Part shown: positions 6,643 through 13,800 of the stretch, one piece after another
Layout of the letters: each line of letters starts with the position of its first letter
Numbering within the stretch: position 1 is the first letter of the stretch
DNA from: an uncultured Clostridia bacterium
Lineage (GTDB): Bacteria; Bacillota; Clostridia; TANB77; CAG-465
Assembly: GCA_947628575.1 (NCBI GenBank)
Contig: CANRAK010000014.1
Span: 1 to 20,778 of the forward strand
DNA: 20,778 bases
Reading direction: 5' to 3'
Program-made: the position numbers and the translations under genes
The notes under the pieces: generated by a model
Told to the model about the DNA's origin: nothing
The model's database searches: none
What the model saw: the letters and a program-made list of their open reading frames with translations, nothing else

Positions 6643-8121
6643 TTATAATATAATACAGATAAGCCCTCCACTACCTTCATTAATTATTTTTTGTAATGTT
6701 TCTTGAAGTTTCATTTGTGCCTCGTCTGGCATTCTGTATAATTTATTATGCAATCCTTCGTTTACAAGCTCATGTAAAGATTTTCCAAATATATTTGACT
6801 CCCATATTTTTTTAGGATCACTTTCAAATTCAGAAAGTAAATATTTAACTAAATCTTCTGACTGTTTCTCACTACCAACAATTGGAGAAACTTCTGTTTC
6901 TATATCTGCTCTTATCATGTGAATTGATGGAGCAGATGCTTTTAATTTAACACCATATTTATTTCCTTGTTTAACTATTTCAGGTTCTTCAAGCTTAAGC
7001 TCATCAATTCCTGGAGTTATTATTCCATAGCCTTTTATTCTTACTTCTTCCATTGCCATTGCAATTTTATCATACTCTGCTTTAGTTTGTGAGAAATTAT
7101 TAAGAAGTGTAAAAATATCTGCATCAGACCTAACATCAAAATTAGAAGCTTCAGATAATATTTTATAGAATATATCTGGATTAATATTCATCTCAATTTT
7201 TACTTTTCCATCTTCCATATTAGCATCTTTTAAAGATATATTATTAAATATTTCATTATTTTTTATATCATCTAGAATACTATTTATTTCTCTTATAGAG
7301 TAGTTTTGGTCAAATCTTTCTTTTACTATACTAATAATATCTTGTTTAAGCCAATGTTCAATATCTAATATGCTAAACCAATCAGGTAAATCAAAACCTA
7401 TTTCTGTTACAGGAAATTCTTCTAATACACGTTCAAAAATTTCTGTATAATTATCTTCATTCATATTCTCAATATCCATACTTATTACTCGTGAATTATA
7501 TTTTTCTGCTAACTCCTTTTCTAGCTTTTTTGTCTCCTTACTATTAGGTGTAGTAGAATTTAATAATACAATATATGGTTTATTTATTTGTTTTAGTTCT
7601 CGTATTACTCTTTCTTCAGCTTCAACATAACATTCTCTATTTATATCTGTTATACTTCCATCAGTTGTTACAACTATACCAATTGTGGAATGGTCATTTA
7701 TAACTTTTTTTGTACCTATTTCTGCAGCACGTGAAAAAGGTATTTCTTCTTGTGACCAAGGTGTTTTTACCATTCTTGGCATATCATTTTCTAAATGACC
7801 TACTGCTCCTTCTACTAAATAACCCACACAATCCACAAGTCTTGTCTTAAATCTAACATTATTTTCTAGACACACTTCTACAGATTCATTTGGAATAAAT
7901 TTAGGCTCTGTTGTCATTATTGTTTTTCCTGATGCACTCTGTGGTAACTCATCTTGTGCTCTATCTCTTTTATACTCATTTTGAATATTAGGGATAACAA
8001 AATTTTCCATAAATCTTTTTATAAATGTAGATTTTCCTGTTCTTACTGGTCCTACAACTCCAATATATATATCACCATTTGTTCTTTTTGATATATCTTT
8101 ATATATTTCTATATCCTTCAT
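6643..8121 (-). CDS. spoIVA: Stage IV sporulation protein A (spore coat morphogenetic ATPase)
   Basis: At 492 residues this matches the length I recall for B. subtilis SpoIVA, the cytoskeletal ATPase that polymerises on the forespore outer membrane and forms the basement layer of the coat. Key residues fall at the Bacillus positions: Walker A GPVRTGKS at 24-31 (K30), the sensor threonines T70-T71 and Walker B D97 in LVDCVGY. The middle domain is alpha/beta. The C-terminal region, ending GGLICIIL, is the part used for SpoVM contact and polymerisation. GGAGG precedes the ATG. It is monocistronic between a terminator at 8198-8240 and the next promoter at 6599-6626. A candidate SpoVM partner lies at 12034-12102. 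Confidence 0.97.
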   Translation of the reverse strand: MKDIEIYKDISKRTNGDIYIGVVGPVRTGKSTFIKRFMENFVIPNIQNEYKRDRAQDELPQSASGKTIMTTEPKFIPNESVEVCLENNVRFKTRLVDCVGYLVEGAVGHLENDMPRMVKTPWSQEEIPFSRAAEIGTKKVINDHSTIGIVVTTDGSITDINRECYVEAEERVIRELKQINKPYIVLLNSTTPNSKETKKLEKELAEKYNSRVISMDIENMNEDNYTEIFERVLEEFPVTEIGFDLPDWFSILDIEHWLKQDIISIVKERFDQNYSIREINSILDDIKNNEIFNNISLKDANMEDGKVKIEMNINPDIFYKILSEASNFDVRSDADIFTLLNNFSQTKAEYDKIAMAMEEVRIKGYGIITPGIDELKLEEPEIVKQGNKYGVKLKASAPSIHMIRADIETEVSPIVGSEKQSEDLVKYLLSEFESDPKKIWESNIFGKSLHELVNEGLHNKLYRMPDEAQMKLQETLQKIINEGSGGLICIIL

Positions 8122-8150
8122 TTCCTACCTCCAAAGATAACTTTAATACA

Positions 8151-8178
8151 AATATATTCTAATGTTATATTTTTATGA
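8151..8178 (-). promoter_or_regulatory. Possible sigma-E promoter for spoIVA
   Basis: Minus strand: TCATAAA (8178-8172), a 13-base spacer and AATATATT (8158-8151). This is a partial fit to the mother-cell sigma-E consensus (KMATATT, 13-15 bases, CATACAHT). spoIVA is sigma-E dependent in Bacillus. The stretch is so AT-rich that a chance match is quite possible. Confidence 0.3.
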
Positions 8179-8197
8179 TAATAATTTGTATAAAAGC

Positions 8198-8240
8198 AAA
8201 AAAGTCCAATAAATTTGCTTTATTTACAAATTTATTGGAC
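8198..8240 (-). terminator. Strong intrinsic terminator between the 537-residue gene and spoIVA
   Basis: A perfect 14-bp stem (GTCCAATAAATTTG and its complement) with a 9-base loop is followed on the minus strand by TTTTTT. It separates spoIVA from the upstream gene, so spoIVA needs its own promoter. Confidence 0.92.
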
Positions 8241-8258
8241 CTATATCTTATATAATAA

Positions 8259-9872
8259 TTAGCCTATATCATATACTTCATCATAATATCCCTTTTTAAA
8301 TATATGAATAACATCACATATTTCTTCTTTAAAATTATCATCTTCTTTAGGGTCTACAGATATACCATATTTTATAGAGATAATACCATCTTCATCTTCA
8401 ATTGCACCCAAATCATTTTTCTTTATTAAGCTAACTATATCTTTATATTTCATAGTAATAAGATTTTCATTTAAGAAATAAAGTGCAACTTTATCTTTAT
8501 ACATTTCCTGGTTATATATTCCTATTCCTGTACAAAGATTCATATCATCATAATACGCATAGAATATATCATATATTTCCATTTCTTCATAATCTCTAAC
8601 TTCTTTTGGCTTTCCACCAAAATATTTTCTTATTTCATCTTTACTTTGCCCAAAAAACAAAGATAATTTACTTTCTCCTTGTTCTTTTATTCCTTCATAG
8701 CTTTCGATAGTATATGCTCTATAACCTTCTGGTTCACTAACACTTATACGTTCTATTATTTCTTTAGGTTCTTCTTTTACTTGAACTTCTTCTATTTTTT
8801 TGCTTTCTTCTTTTTTATTTTTTACATTATCTTGTATACTCTTAAGTTCTTCTAGTTTTACTTTTATTCTTTGCTCAAGTATTTCTTGTTGTTTTTGTTC
8901 TTCTTCTAGTAATTGTTCTAATTCTTCTATTTCTTTTTGATTTTCATTACTAGCTTTTTCTTCTATTTTATTAGTATCTTCTTTAGGTGCTTCTGTAGGT
9001 ATTTCTATCTCTATATCTATTGTCCTATCTGAAGAAAAGTTTTCTACAACATCTTTTTTTAGTTCATCTATTTTAGGTTCAGATATACTATCTTGAGTTA
9101 GTGTTTCTTCAAGTGGAACTTCTTCTATTTTCTTTTCTTTTTTATCTTTAGACTTAGATATTTTCTTAAATTCAATTATATTATCTACTGTATCTTCTGG
9201 TATATTTTCTTCTTCATTTTCAATATTTATATTAACATCATATTTTTCTTCTTGTTTTTCATCTTTAAAATAAAACTCTTTAAAAAATGCCTCTTTATTA
9301 TATACGTCAATACTTAATAATGGCTCTTTTTCAAGAACATTACCATACTCATCTTTTTTTGCATTAATTTTTACTCCATATTGTTTAAAGCAAATAGAAT
9401 CTGGAAATTCTATATATCCATTTTTACCTTTTCTATCGCTTATATTTACTAGAAATTCTTTAGCTTGTTTATATGTCATAGTAAATAAATCTAATGCAAC
9501 ATAGTCTATTGTAACTGATATTTTTTTATATTCCTCTTTTTTATTATATAATGTAACTTTTCCACATACCATATCTAAAGGTATTTGAAAATCTAGAGAT
9601 TTAATAGTTTCAAAAGGATATATTACTGTTCCTTTATATTTAATATATGCAGGCTCAACAATTACCTTAAAAGTACCTTCTTCTTCATCTAATATTTTAA
9701 AAGTTACTTTTACCTTATCCTTTATACCTATTCTACTTGCTTCATTATATATTATTTTAATTATGTCTTTTTCATCTAATTCTTCTCTTTTAGCAAAGAC
9801 TTTTAAATTTTCATCGCCCTTTTTATCTAAAAGATTTAAGTCTAAAAAGAACACATTACTTTCTGCTCCCAT
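8259..9872 (-). CDS. Uncharacterised three-part protein with charged coiled-coil middle
   Basis: I do not recognise this 537-residue soluble protein. Residues 1 to about 205 form a globular, strand-rich region (for example VKVTFKILDEE, TFKVIVEPAYIKY). Residues 206-310 are a low-complexity Glu/Lys/Asp linker. Residues 312-360 are a probable coiled coil rich in Glu, Gln and Leu heptads. Residues 384-537 form a second globular region containing SLFFGQSKDEIRKYFGGKPKEV, which loosely recalls the G-x-S-x-x-E-V-x-x-x-x-G-x-P pattern of small SmpA/BLIP-like folds. No signal peptide or membrane helix is present. GAGGTG precedes the ATG. It has a vegetative-type promoter and its own terminator, so its position next to spoIVA does not by itself imply a sporulation role. 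Confidence 0.85.
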   Translation of the reverse strand: MGAESNVFFLDLNLLDKKGDENLKVFAKREELDEKDIIKIIYNEASRIGIKDKVKVTFKILDEEEGTFKVIVEPAYIKYKGTVIYPFETIKSLDFQIPLDMVCGKVTLYNKKEEYKKISVTIDYVALDLFTMTYKQAKEFLVNISDRKGKNGYIEFPDSICFKQYGVKINAKKDEYGNVLEKEPLLSIDVYNKEAFFKEFYFKDEKQEEKYDVNINIENEEENIPEDTVDNIIEFKKISKSKDKKEKKIEEVPLEETLTQDSISEPKIDELKKDVVENFSSDRTIDIEIEIPTEAPKEDTNKIEEKASNENQKEIEELEQLLEEEQKQQEILEQRIKVKLEELKSIQDNVKNKKEESKKIEEVQVKEEPKEIIERISVSEPEGYRAYTIESYEGIKEQGESKLSLFFGQSKDEIRKYFGGKPKEVRDYEEMEIYDIFYAYYDDMNLCTGIGIYNQEMYKDKVALYFLNENLITMKYKDIVSLIKKNDLGAIEDEDGIISIKYGISVDPKEDDNFKEEICDVIHIFKKGYYDEVYDIG

Positions 9873-9882
9873 TTTACACCTC

Positions 9883-9920
9883 GTTTTATACTAAAATACT
9901 TTTTATTTGTTTTATACTAA
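9883..9920 (-). repeat. 12-bp direct repeat in the leader of the 537-residue gene
   Basis: GTTTTATACTAA occurs exactly at 9883-9894 and 9909-9920, a 26-base period. A partial third copy (GTTTTATA) follows at 9921-9928. Both full copies lie between the predicted transcription start and the ribosome site of the minus-strand gene. Confidence 0.6.
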
Positions 9921-9953
9921 GTTTTATATAATGCTTAAAACATTACGTTTAAT

Positions 9954-9982
9954 ATTATACAACATTTATGTAAATTTTTCAA
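9954..9982 (-). promoter_or_regulatory. Sigma-A promoter for the 537-residue gene
   Basis: Minus strand: TTGAAA (9982-9977), a 17-base spacer and TATAAT (9959-9954). It predicts a leader of about 75 bases holding the direct repeats. Confidence 0.72.
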
Positions 9983-10035
9983 TATTTCAGTATATTTGTT
10001 ATTTCAATTTTTATTAGTTTTTTCTAAATTTTATA

Positions 10036-10064
10036 TTGACTTTTAATTATTATAACGATATACT
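10036..10064 (+). promoter_or_regulatory. Sigma-A promoter for pyruvate kinase
   Basis: TTGACT (10036-10041), a 17-base spacer and TATACT (10059-10064), 68 bases before the start codon. The leader contains the hairpin at 10078-10102. Confidence 0.78.
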
Positions 10065-10077
10065 ATTTAATGCGGTA

Positions 10078-10102
10078 GCAAAATATTTGTGTTATATTTT
10101 GC
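10078..10102 (+). repeat. Perfect inverted repeat in the pyruvate kinase leader
   Basis: GCAAAATAT and ATATTTTGC form a 9-bp stem with a 7-base loop. It starts close after the predicted transcription start and ends 15 bases before AAGGAG. It has no T tail, so it is not a terminator. It could be an mRNA-stabilising 5' hairpin or an operator. Confidence 0.6.
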
Positions 10103-10132
10103 AATATATTATAGTTTAAGGAGATGGAAGGA

Positions 10133-11578
10133 ATGAAAAAGACAAAAATCGTATGTACAATTGGACCAGCCAGCCAAGAGAAAAAAATTCTAACTTCACT
10201 TGTTAAAGCTGGTATGAACGTAATGAGATTAAATTTCTCTCATGGCGATCACGAAGAACAACTTGGAAAAGTAAAAACTTTAAGAGAAATTAATGCTGAA
10301 CTTGGAACAAATATAGCTTTTATGCTAGATACTAAAGGACCTGAAATTAGAACTGGTTCATTCGGTAGTGATCAAAACACAAAAATGAGCTTTACAAAAG
10401 GAGACAAAATAACTTTAACTACTAAAGAAGTTGAAGGTACAAAAGATCTTCTATATGTAAATTATGATAAGCTACCACAAGATGTTGAAGTTGGTGGACA
10501 CATTTTAATTGATGATGGTTTAGTTGATCTATTAATAGACGAAATTTCTGACACTGAAATTAAATGTACTTTCCAAAATTCAGCTATTCTTAAAGGAAGA
10601 CGTGGTGTAAATGTTCCTGGTGCTAAATTACAATTAAAAGCTATGACTGAAAAGGATAAAGAAGATTTAAAATTTGCAGTTGAAAATGATTTTGATTTTA
10701 TAGCTGCTTCATTTATTAGAAAACCTCAAGATGTTATTGAAATGAAAGAATTTCTTGATTCTTGTGGAGAACATTCAATAAAAATAATATCTAAAATTGA
10801 AAATCAAGAAGGATTAGACAATTTTGATGAAATATTAAAAGTTACTGATGGTATAATGGTTGCTCGTGGTGATTTAGGAGTTGAAATTCCTGAAGAACAA
10901 GTACCAGCTGCACAAAAAATGATGATTAAAAAATGTATCAGTGCTGGTAAACCTGTTATAACTGCAACTCAAATGTTAGAGTCTATGCAAAAAAATCCAA
11001 GACCAACTAGAGCTGAAGTATCTGATGTAGCAAACGCTATATATGATGGTACATCTGCAATAATGCTTTCAGGAGAATCTGCTCAAGGAGATTATCCACT
11101 AAATTGTGTTGAAACAATGGCAAAAATCTCTACAGCAACTGAAAAAGAAATACACTATTGGAATAGATTTAAGAAGAATACTTTAGATGTTATTGACTTT
11201 GAAAATATAGATGTAGACTTAAAAAGAAGAGCTAACTTCTCTGTTTGCTGTTCCGCTCTATTCTCAAGTGCAGCAGCTGTAGTAGCTGTATCTGAAGACG
11301 GTGAAACTGCTTCTATACTTTCAAGCTTTAGAATTGGTTGCCCTATATATGTATTAACACCTAGTGTTAAAGCGTATAGACATATGGCTATGGAGCAAAA
11401 TATCTTTCCTATTCTAATTGAAGGTGAAACAGAATTTAATTCAATATTAAATAAAGGAATAGATATTTTAAAAGAAAAAGATTGCTTAAAAGAAAACGAT
11501 ATAGTTGTATTAAGTGGCGGATTCTTAAATGGAAACTCTCTACAAGACCAAATAACTGGTAAAATTGTTAGAGTTTAA
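10133..11578 (+). CDS. pyk: Pyruvate kinase
   Basis: This enzyme converts phosphoenolpyruvate and ADP to pyruvate and ATP, the last step of glycolysis in the cytosol. The motifs KTKIVCTIGPAS (3-14), RLNFSHG (32-38, with R32, N34 and S36), DTKGPEIRTG (66-75), ISKIENQEGLDNFDEI and the nearby VARGDLGVEIP, and TATQMLESM are all intact. At 481 residues it is the standard length, without the extra C-terminal PEP-utiliser-like domain of Bacillus pyruvate kinase. An in-frame ATG at 10124 directly abuts AAGGAG, too close to be used. The ATG at 10133 has 9-base spacing and starts where the family normally starts. It is monocistronic, with its own promoter and a terminator at 11594-11632. Confidence 0.97.
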   Translation: MKKTKIVCTIGPASQEKKILTSLVKAGMNVMRLNFSHGDHEEQLGKVKTLREINAELGTNIAFMLDTKGPEIRTGSFGSDQNTKMSFTKGDKITLTTKEVEGTKDLLYVNYDKLPQDVEVGGHILIDDGLVDLLIDEISDTEIKCTFQNSAILKGRRGVNVPGAKLQLKAMTEKDKEDLKFAVENDFDFIAASFIRKPQDVIEMKEFLDSCGEHSIKIISKIENQEGLDNFDEILKVTDGIMVARGDLGVEIPEEQVPAAQKMMIKKCISAGKPVITATQMLESMQKNPRPTRAEVSDVANAIYDGTSAIMLSGESAQGDYPLNCVETMAKISTATEKEIHYWNRFKKNTLDVIDFENIDVDLKRRANFSVCCSALFSSAAAVVAVSEDGETASILSSFRIGCPIYVLTPSVKAYRHMAMEQNIFPILIEGETEFNSILNKGIDILKEKDCLKENDIVVLSGGFLNGNSLQDQITGKIVRV

Positions 11579-11593
11579 TATGTAAAAATTTCT

Positions 11594-11632
11594 AAAAAAT
11601 GGGGTGATTTTAACTAATTACCTTATTTTTTT
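11594..11632 (+). terminator. Terminator of pyruvate kinase gene
   Basis: A stem of about 16 pairs has a core GGTGATT/AATTACC and G-T wobbles at its middle, flanked by A run and T run, with a 6-base loop. The T run forms part of the stem base, as usual in AT-rich Firmicutes. Confidence 0.78.
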
Positions 11633-11643
11633 GTTAATTTTAC

Positions 11644-11672
11644 TTGATTATTTGAAATAATTATGTTAAAAT
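11644..11672 (+). promoter_or_regulatory. Sigma-A promoter for rpmB
   Basis: TTGATT (11644-11649), a 17-base spacer and TAAAAT (11667-11672), 44 bases before the rpmB start. Confidence 0.72.
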
Positions 11673-11716
11673 ATGTGAGTAATTGATTTATTCGAATTAA
11701 AAAGGAGGCTTATACA

Positions 11717-11902
11717 ATGGCAAAATGCGAAATATGTGATAAAGAAGTAAAATATTCTCTTCAAGTTAGTCACTCTCATAGAAGAACATCTAGAACAGTT
11801 AAACCAAATGTTCAATCTGTAAAAGTTAATGTAAATGGAGCAACTAAAAAAATGAATGTTTGTACTAGATGTTTAAGAAGTGGAAAAGTTGAAAGAGCTT
11901 AA
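11717..11902 (+). CDS. rpmB: Large ribosomal subunit protein bL28
   Basis: This 61-residue protein is a component of the 50S subunit. It matches the bL28 family throughout: MAKCEICDKE, SHSHRRTSRTVKPNVQ and the C-terminal CTRCLRSGKVER. The two CxxC pairs (C4/C7 and C49/C52) identify the zinc-binding form of the protein. GGAGG precedes the ATG. It is a single-gene unit with its own promoter and terminator. It converges on the spoVM candidate, an arrangement I know from B. subtilis. Confidence 0.97.
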   Translation: MAKCEICDKEVKYSLQVSHSHRRTSRTVKPNVQSVKVNVNGATKKMNVCTRCLRSGKVERA

Positions 11903-11950
11903 TTATTTAATATGAATGCAACATTTAAAATATGGACCGCATAATAACCT

Positions 11951-11980
11951 AAGAAACCATTTTTTTGGTTTCTTTTTTTT
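11951..11980 (+). terminator. Terminator of rpmB
   Basis: AAGAAACCA and TGGTTTCTT form a 9-bp stem with a TTTTTT loop, followed by a T run. Confidence 0.9.
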
Positions 11981-11982
11981 AC

Positions 11983-12007
11983 AAAAAAGAAGAGATTTCT
12001 CTCTCCT
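11983..12007 (-). terminator. Terminator of the spoVM operon
   Basis: On the minus strand GGAGAGA and TCTCTTC form a 7-bp stem (one G-T) closed by a GAAA tetraloop and followed by TTTTTT. It lies 27 bases past the stop codon of the 22-residue gene, which supports a real transcription unit there. Confidence 0.85.
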
Positions 12008-12033
12008 ATAATCTATTTATATTCTCTCACATT

Positions 12034-12102
12034 TTAGATTTTAAAAATAGTTTTTAAAATCATTTTCATAAATCTTCCTGGTCTATATATTACTATCTTC
12101 AT
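12034..12102 (-). CDS. spoVM: Candidate SpoVM, 22-residue spore-coat anchor peptide
   Basis: The 22-residue frame starts at an ATG 8 bases after a perfect AAAGGAGG and ends just before a hairpin terminator. Placed without gaps against the 26-residue B. subtilis SpoVM as I recall it, it keeps M1-K2, basic residues at 7 and 10, F11, a hydrophobic residue at 12, I15, hydrophobic at 16, basic at 17 and hydrophobic at 19-20. The proline is at 8 rather than 9. Residues 11-21 make an amphipathic helix with Lys at 13, 17 and 21. SpoVM recognises the curved forespore membrane and recruits SpoIVA, encoded at 6643-8121. Position is independent support: in B. subtilis spoVM lies beside rpmB and converges on it, as here. 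It is shorter than usual, and no database check was possible. Confidence 0.72.
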   Translation of the reverse strand: MKIVIYRPGRFMKMILKTIFKI

Positions 12103-12116
12103 ATATTATTCCTCCT

Positions 12117-12269
12117 TTAACAAAACAGCCATGAAATTCCAAATATAGCTATTGCTATTGCACAAATAGCTACCCATCCCCAAAAAGGAAGAATTAGGCT
12201 AACTCCTACTCCTACGCCAAATGCTAATAAAAATAGTCCTATTGTTTTTCTAAATCCACTTGTAAACAC
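12117..12269 (-). CDS. Small two-helix membrane protein upstream of spoVM
   Basis: This is a 50-residue hydrophobic protein starting at GTG (12269-12267), 7 bases after AAGGAGG. The in-frame ATG at 12275 is only one base from that site and is unlikely to be used. A short polar N-terminus (FTSGFRK) precedes two hydrophobic segments (about 10-27 and 31-49) separated by LPFWGW, suggesting a membrane hairpin. Its stop codon overlaps the ribosome site of the spoVM candidate, so the two are probably cotranscribed and translationally coupled. I do not recognise the family. The context suggests a sporulation membrane protein, but that is inference. Confidence 0.65.
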   Translation of the reverse strand: MFTSGFRKTIGLFLLAFGVGVGVSLILPFWGWVAICAIAIAIFGISWLFC

Positions 12270-12284
12270 GTGCATTCCTCCTTT

Positions 12285-12313
12285 TTGACAAACAACATAA
12301 ATTGTTGTAAAAT
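12285..12313 (+). promoter_or_regulatory. Sigma-A promoter for the endonuclease III gene
   Basis: TTGACA (12285-12290), a 17-base spacer and TAAAAT (12308-12313). The spacer holds a small dyad, CAAC-ATAAATT-GTTG (12293-12307). The promoter sits immediately upstream of the divergent small membrane-protein gene. Confidence 0.8.
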
Positions 12314-12346
12314 GACTACTATATACTATGAAATAGGTGAATTATT

Positions 12347-12994
12347 GTGAGTAAAAAATATAAAAAGCAAACAAAAAAGCAAAGTGAAGAAATAGTTAAA
12401 ATTTTAATAGATGAATATAAAGATGCAAAGTGTGGTCTAGATTTTACTACCCCTTTTTCTCTAGTTGTGGCACTTATTCTAGCTGCTCAATGTACAGATA
12501 AAAGAGTAAATGAAATTACCCCTATTTTCTTTAAAAAGTTTAAAACTATTGAAGATGTAAAAAATGCAGATATTAATGATGTAATTAAAATAGTAAGACC
12601 TTGTGGTTTTTACAAAAATAAAGCACATTCAATAGTTGAAAGTGCAAAAATAATATGTGATGACTTTAACGGTATAGTACCTGATACTATGGAAGATTTA
12701 ACTAAGCTTTGTGGCATTGGTAGAAAATCTGCTAACATTATACTTCAAGAATGTTTTTCAAAAGTTGAAGGTATAGCAGTAGACACACATGTTACAAGAC
12801 TATCTAGAAAGATTGGATTATCTAATGGTAAAACACAATTTGAAATTGAAAAAGAGCTTCAAAACCTTTTTGATAAAAAATATTGGAATAGAATAAATCA
12901 CGTATTTGTACTTCATGGACGTGCAAAATGTATAGCAAATAGGCCAAAATGTGACGAATGTCCTATAGCCCATATATGCAAAAAGAATGACTAG
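12347..12994 (+). CDS. nth: Endonuclease III (base-excision DNA glycosylase/AP lyase)
   Basis: This 215-residue enzyme removes oxidised pyrimidines and cleaves abasic sites. The helix-hairpin-helix LCGIGRKSAN (121-130) carries the catalytic K127, and VDTHV carries D146. A C-terminal 4Fe-4S cluster motif C195-x6-C202-x2-C205-x5-C211 is complete. The start is GTG at 12347, 6 bases after AGGTGA. It is a single-gene unit with a near-consensus promoter and a terminator that overlaps its stop codon. Confidence 0.96.
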   Translation: MSKKYKKQTKKQSEEIVKILIDEYKDAKCGLDFTTPFSLVVALILAAQCTDKRVNEITPIFFKKFKTIEDVKNADINDVIKIVRPCGFYKNKAHSIVESAKIICDDFNGIVPDTMEDLTKLCGIGRKSANIILQECFSKVEGIAVDTHVTRLSRKIGLSNGKTQFEIEKELQNLFDKKYWNRINHVFVLHGRAKCIANRPKCDECPIAHICKKND

Positions 12995-13008
12995 GTCATT
13001 CTTTTTTT
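12980..13008. terminator. Bidirectional terminator between nth and the methyltransferase gene
   Basis: AAAAAGAATGAC and GTCATTCTTTTT pair over 12 bp with a TAG loop. The plus strand ends in a T run and the minus strand also has T at the stem base. The loop is the stop codon of nth, and the right arm holds the last codons of the convergent gene. Confidence 0.85.
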
Positions 13009-13652
13009 AATACTACATACATCATTTCATTAAATCCTGGAACATCATAAACTATTCCCTTCTCTACTATTTCTAAGTTATTATTAGATATTTCTTTTTC
13101 CATAGTAGCCCAATTAACTTTCCTACAGCTTGTATTTACAACTTCAATTTTACCACTTCTATGCTCTCTTGATACAACATCATAAGCCTTAGATATATCA
13201 CTTGTATACTCCTCTTTACCATTTCCCATTGAGCATACTAAAGCATAGCCATCATCTTTTATGTGACTGTATATAAATTTATAAAAAGCATCTCTATCTT
13301 TATTATCTACAAGCATATGTATTACAGCAATAGAATAAATAAATTTAAACTTATCCTCTAACTTTTCTTTAACAATATCTAATACTTTAAAGTTACCTTT
13401 AGCATACTTTTCTTTGCAATACTTAATTGCCTCTTTAGATACATCTACTCCTAGTACATTATACCCATTTTTATCTAAATATATAGTATCTCTTCCCTCA
13501 CCACATCCAATTTCTAATATATTATCTTTTTTAGACACTTTATATTTATTAATCATATTTTCTACTATTAAACTTGGTATATTTACTTCCCATTCTGTAT
13601 TTAATTCATGTATTTTTTTATACCTTTTATCATATGCCTTATAATATTCCAT
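12996..13652 (-). CDS. Class I SAM-dependent methyltransferase, substrate unknown
   Basis: This is a 218-residue Rossmann-fold methyltransferase. Motif I is ILEIGCGEGRDT (45-56), followed by the acidic residue of motif II in VLGVDVSKEA (67-76), a motif IV-like FKFIYSIAVIHML, and a post-core region. It resembles UbiE/tellurite-resistance (TehB)-type small-molecule methyltransferases, but sequence alone does not give the substrate. GAGGG precedes the ATG. The gene lies just after the terminator of tRNA-Leu, so it is either expressed by read-through from that strong promoter or from a promoter I cannot see. Confidence 0.85.
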   Translation of the reverse strand: MEYYKAYDKRYKKIHELNTEWEVNIPSLIVENMINKYKVSKKDNILEIGCGEGRDTIYLDKNGYNVLGVDVSKEAIKYCKEKYAKGNFKVLDIVKEKLEDKFKFIYSIAVIHMLVDNKDRDAFYKFIYSHIKDDGYALVCSMGNGKEEYTSDISKAYDVVSREHRSGKIEVVNTSCRKVNWATMEKEISNNNLEIVEKGIVYDVPGFNEMMYVVLKKE

Positions 13653-13671
13653 ATTTATCCCTCATGTATAC

Positions 13672-13696
13672 AAAAAAATCGCTTTTACAAGCGATT
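13672..13696 (-). terminator. Terminator of tRNA-Leu
   Basis: On the minus strand AATCGCTT and AAGCGATT form an 8-bp stem with a GTAA loop, followed by TTTTT. It starts 7 bases after the CCA end of the tRNA. Confidence 0.9.
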
Positions 13697-13702
13697 ATTT
13701 TT

Positions 13703-13787
13703 TGGTGCGGGTAAAAGGACTTGAACCTTCACGCCTCTCGGCATCGGCTTCTAAGACCGACGTGTCTGCCAATTCCACCATACCCGC
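13703..13787 (-). tRNA. tRNA-Leu (anticodon UAG)
   Basis: This is an 85-base class II tRNA with encoded CCA. The acceptor GCGGGTA pairs with TACCCGC. The anticodon loop CTTAGAA gives anticodon TAG, reading CUN codons. The long variable arm (TGCCGAGAGGCGT) and the T arm (GAAGG-TTCAAGT-CCTTT) are typical of tRNA-Leu. Confidence 0.95.
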
Positions 13788-13800
13788 GACTACGTGTATT

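Noticed and set aside
12290..12346. Sigma-E promoter for the spoVM operon
   Set aside because: Several KMATATT-like hexamers exist on the minus strand, but none has a CATACAHT-like -10 at 13-15 bases. I could not place a promoter with confidence.
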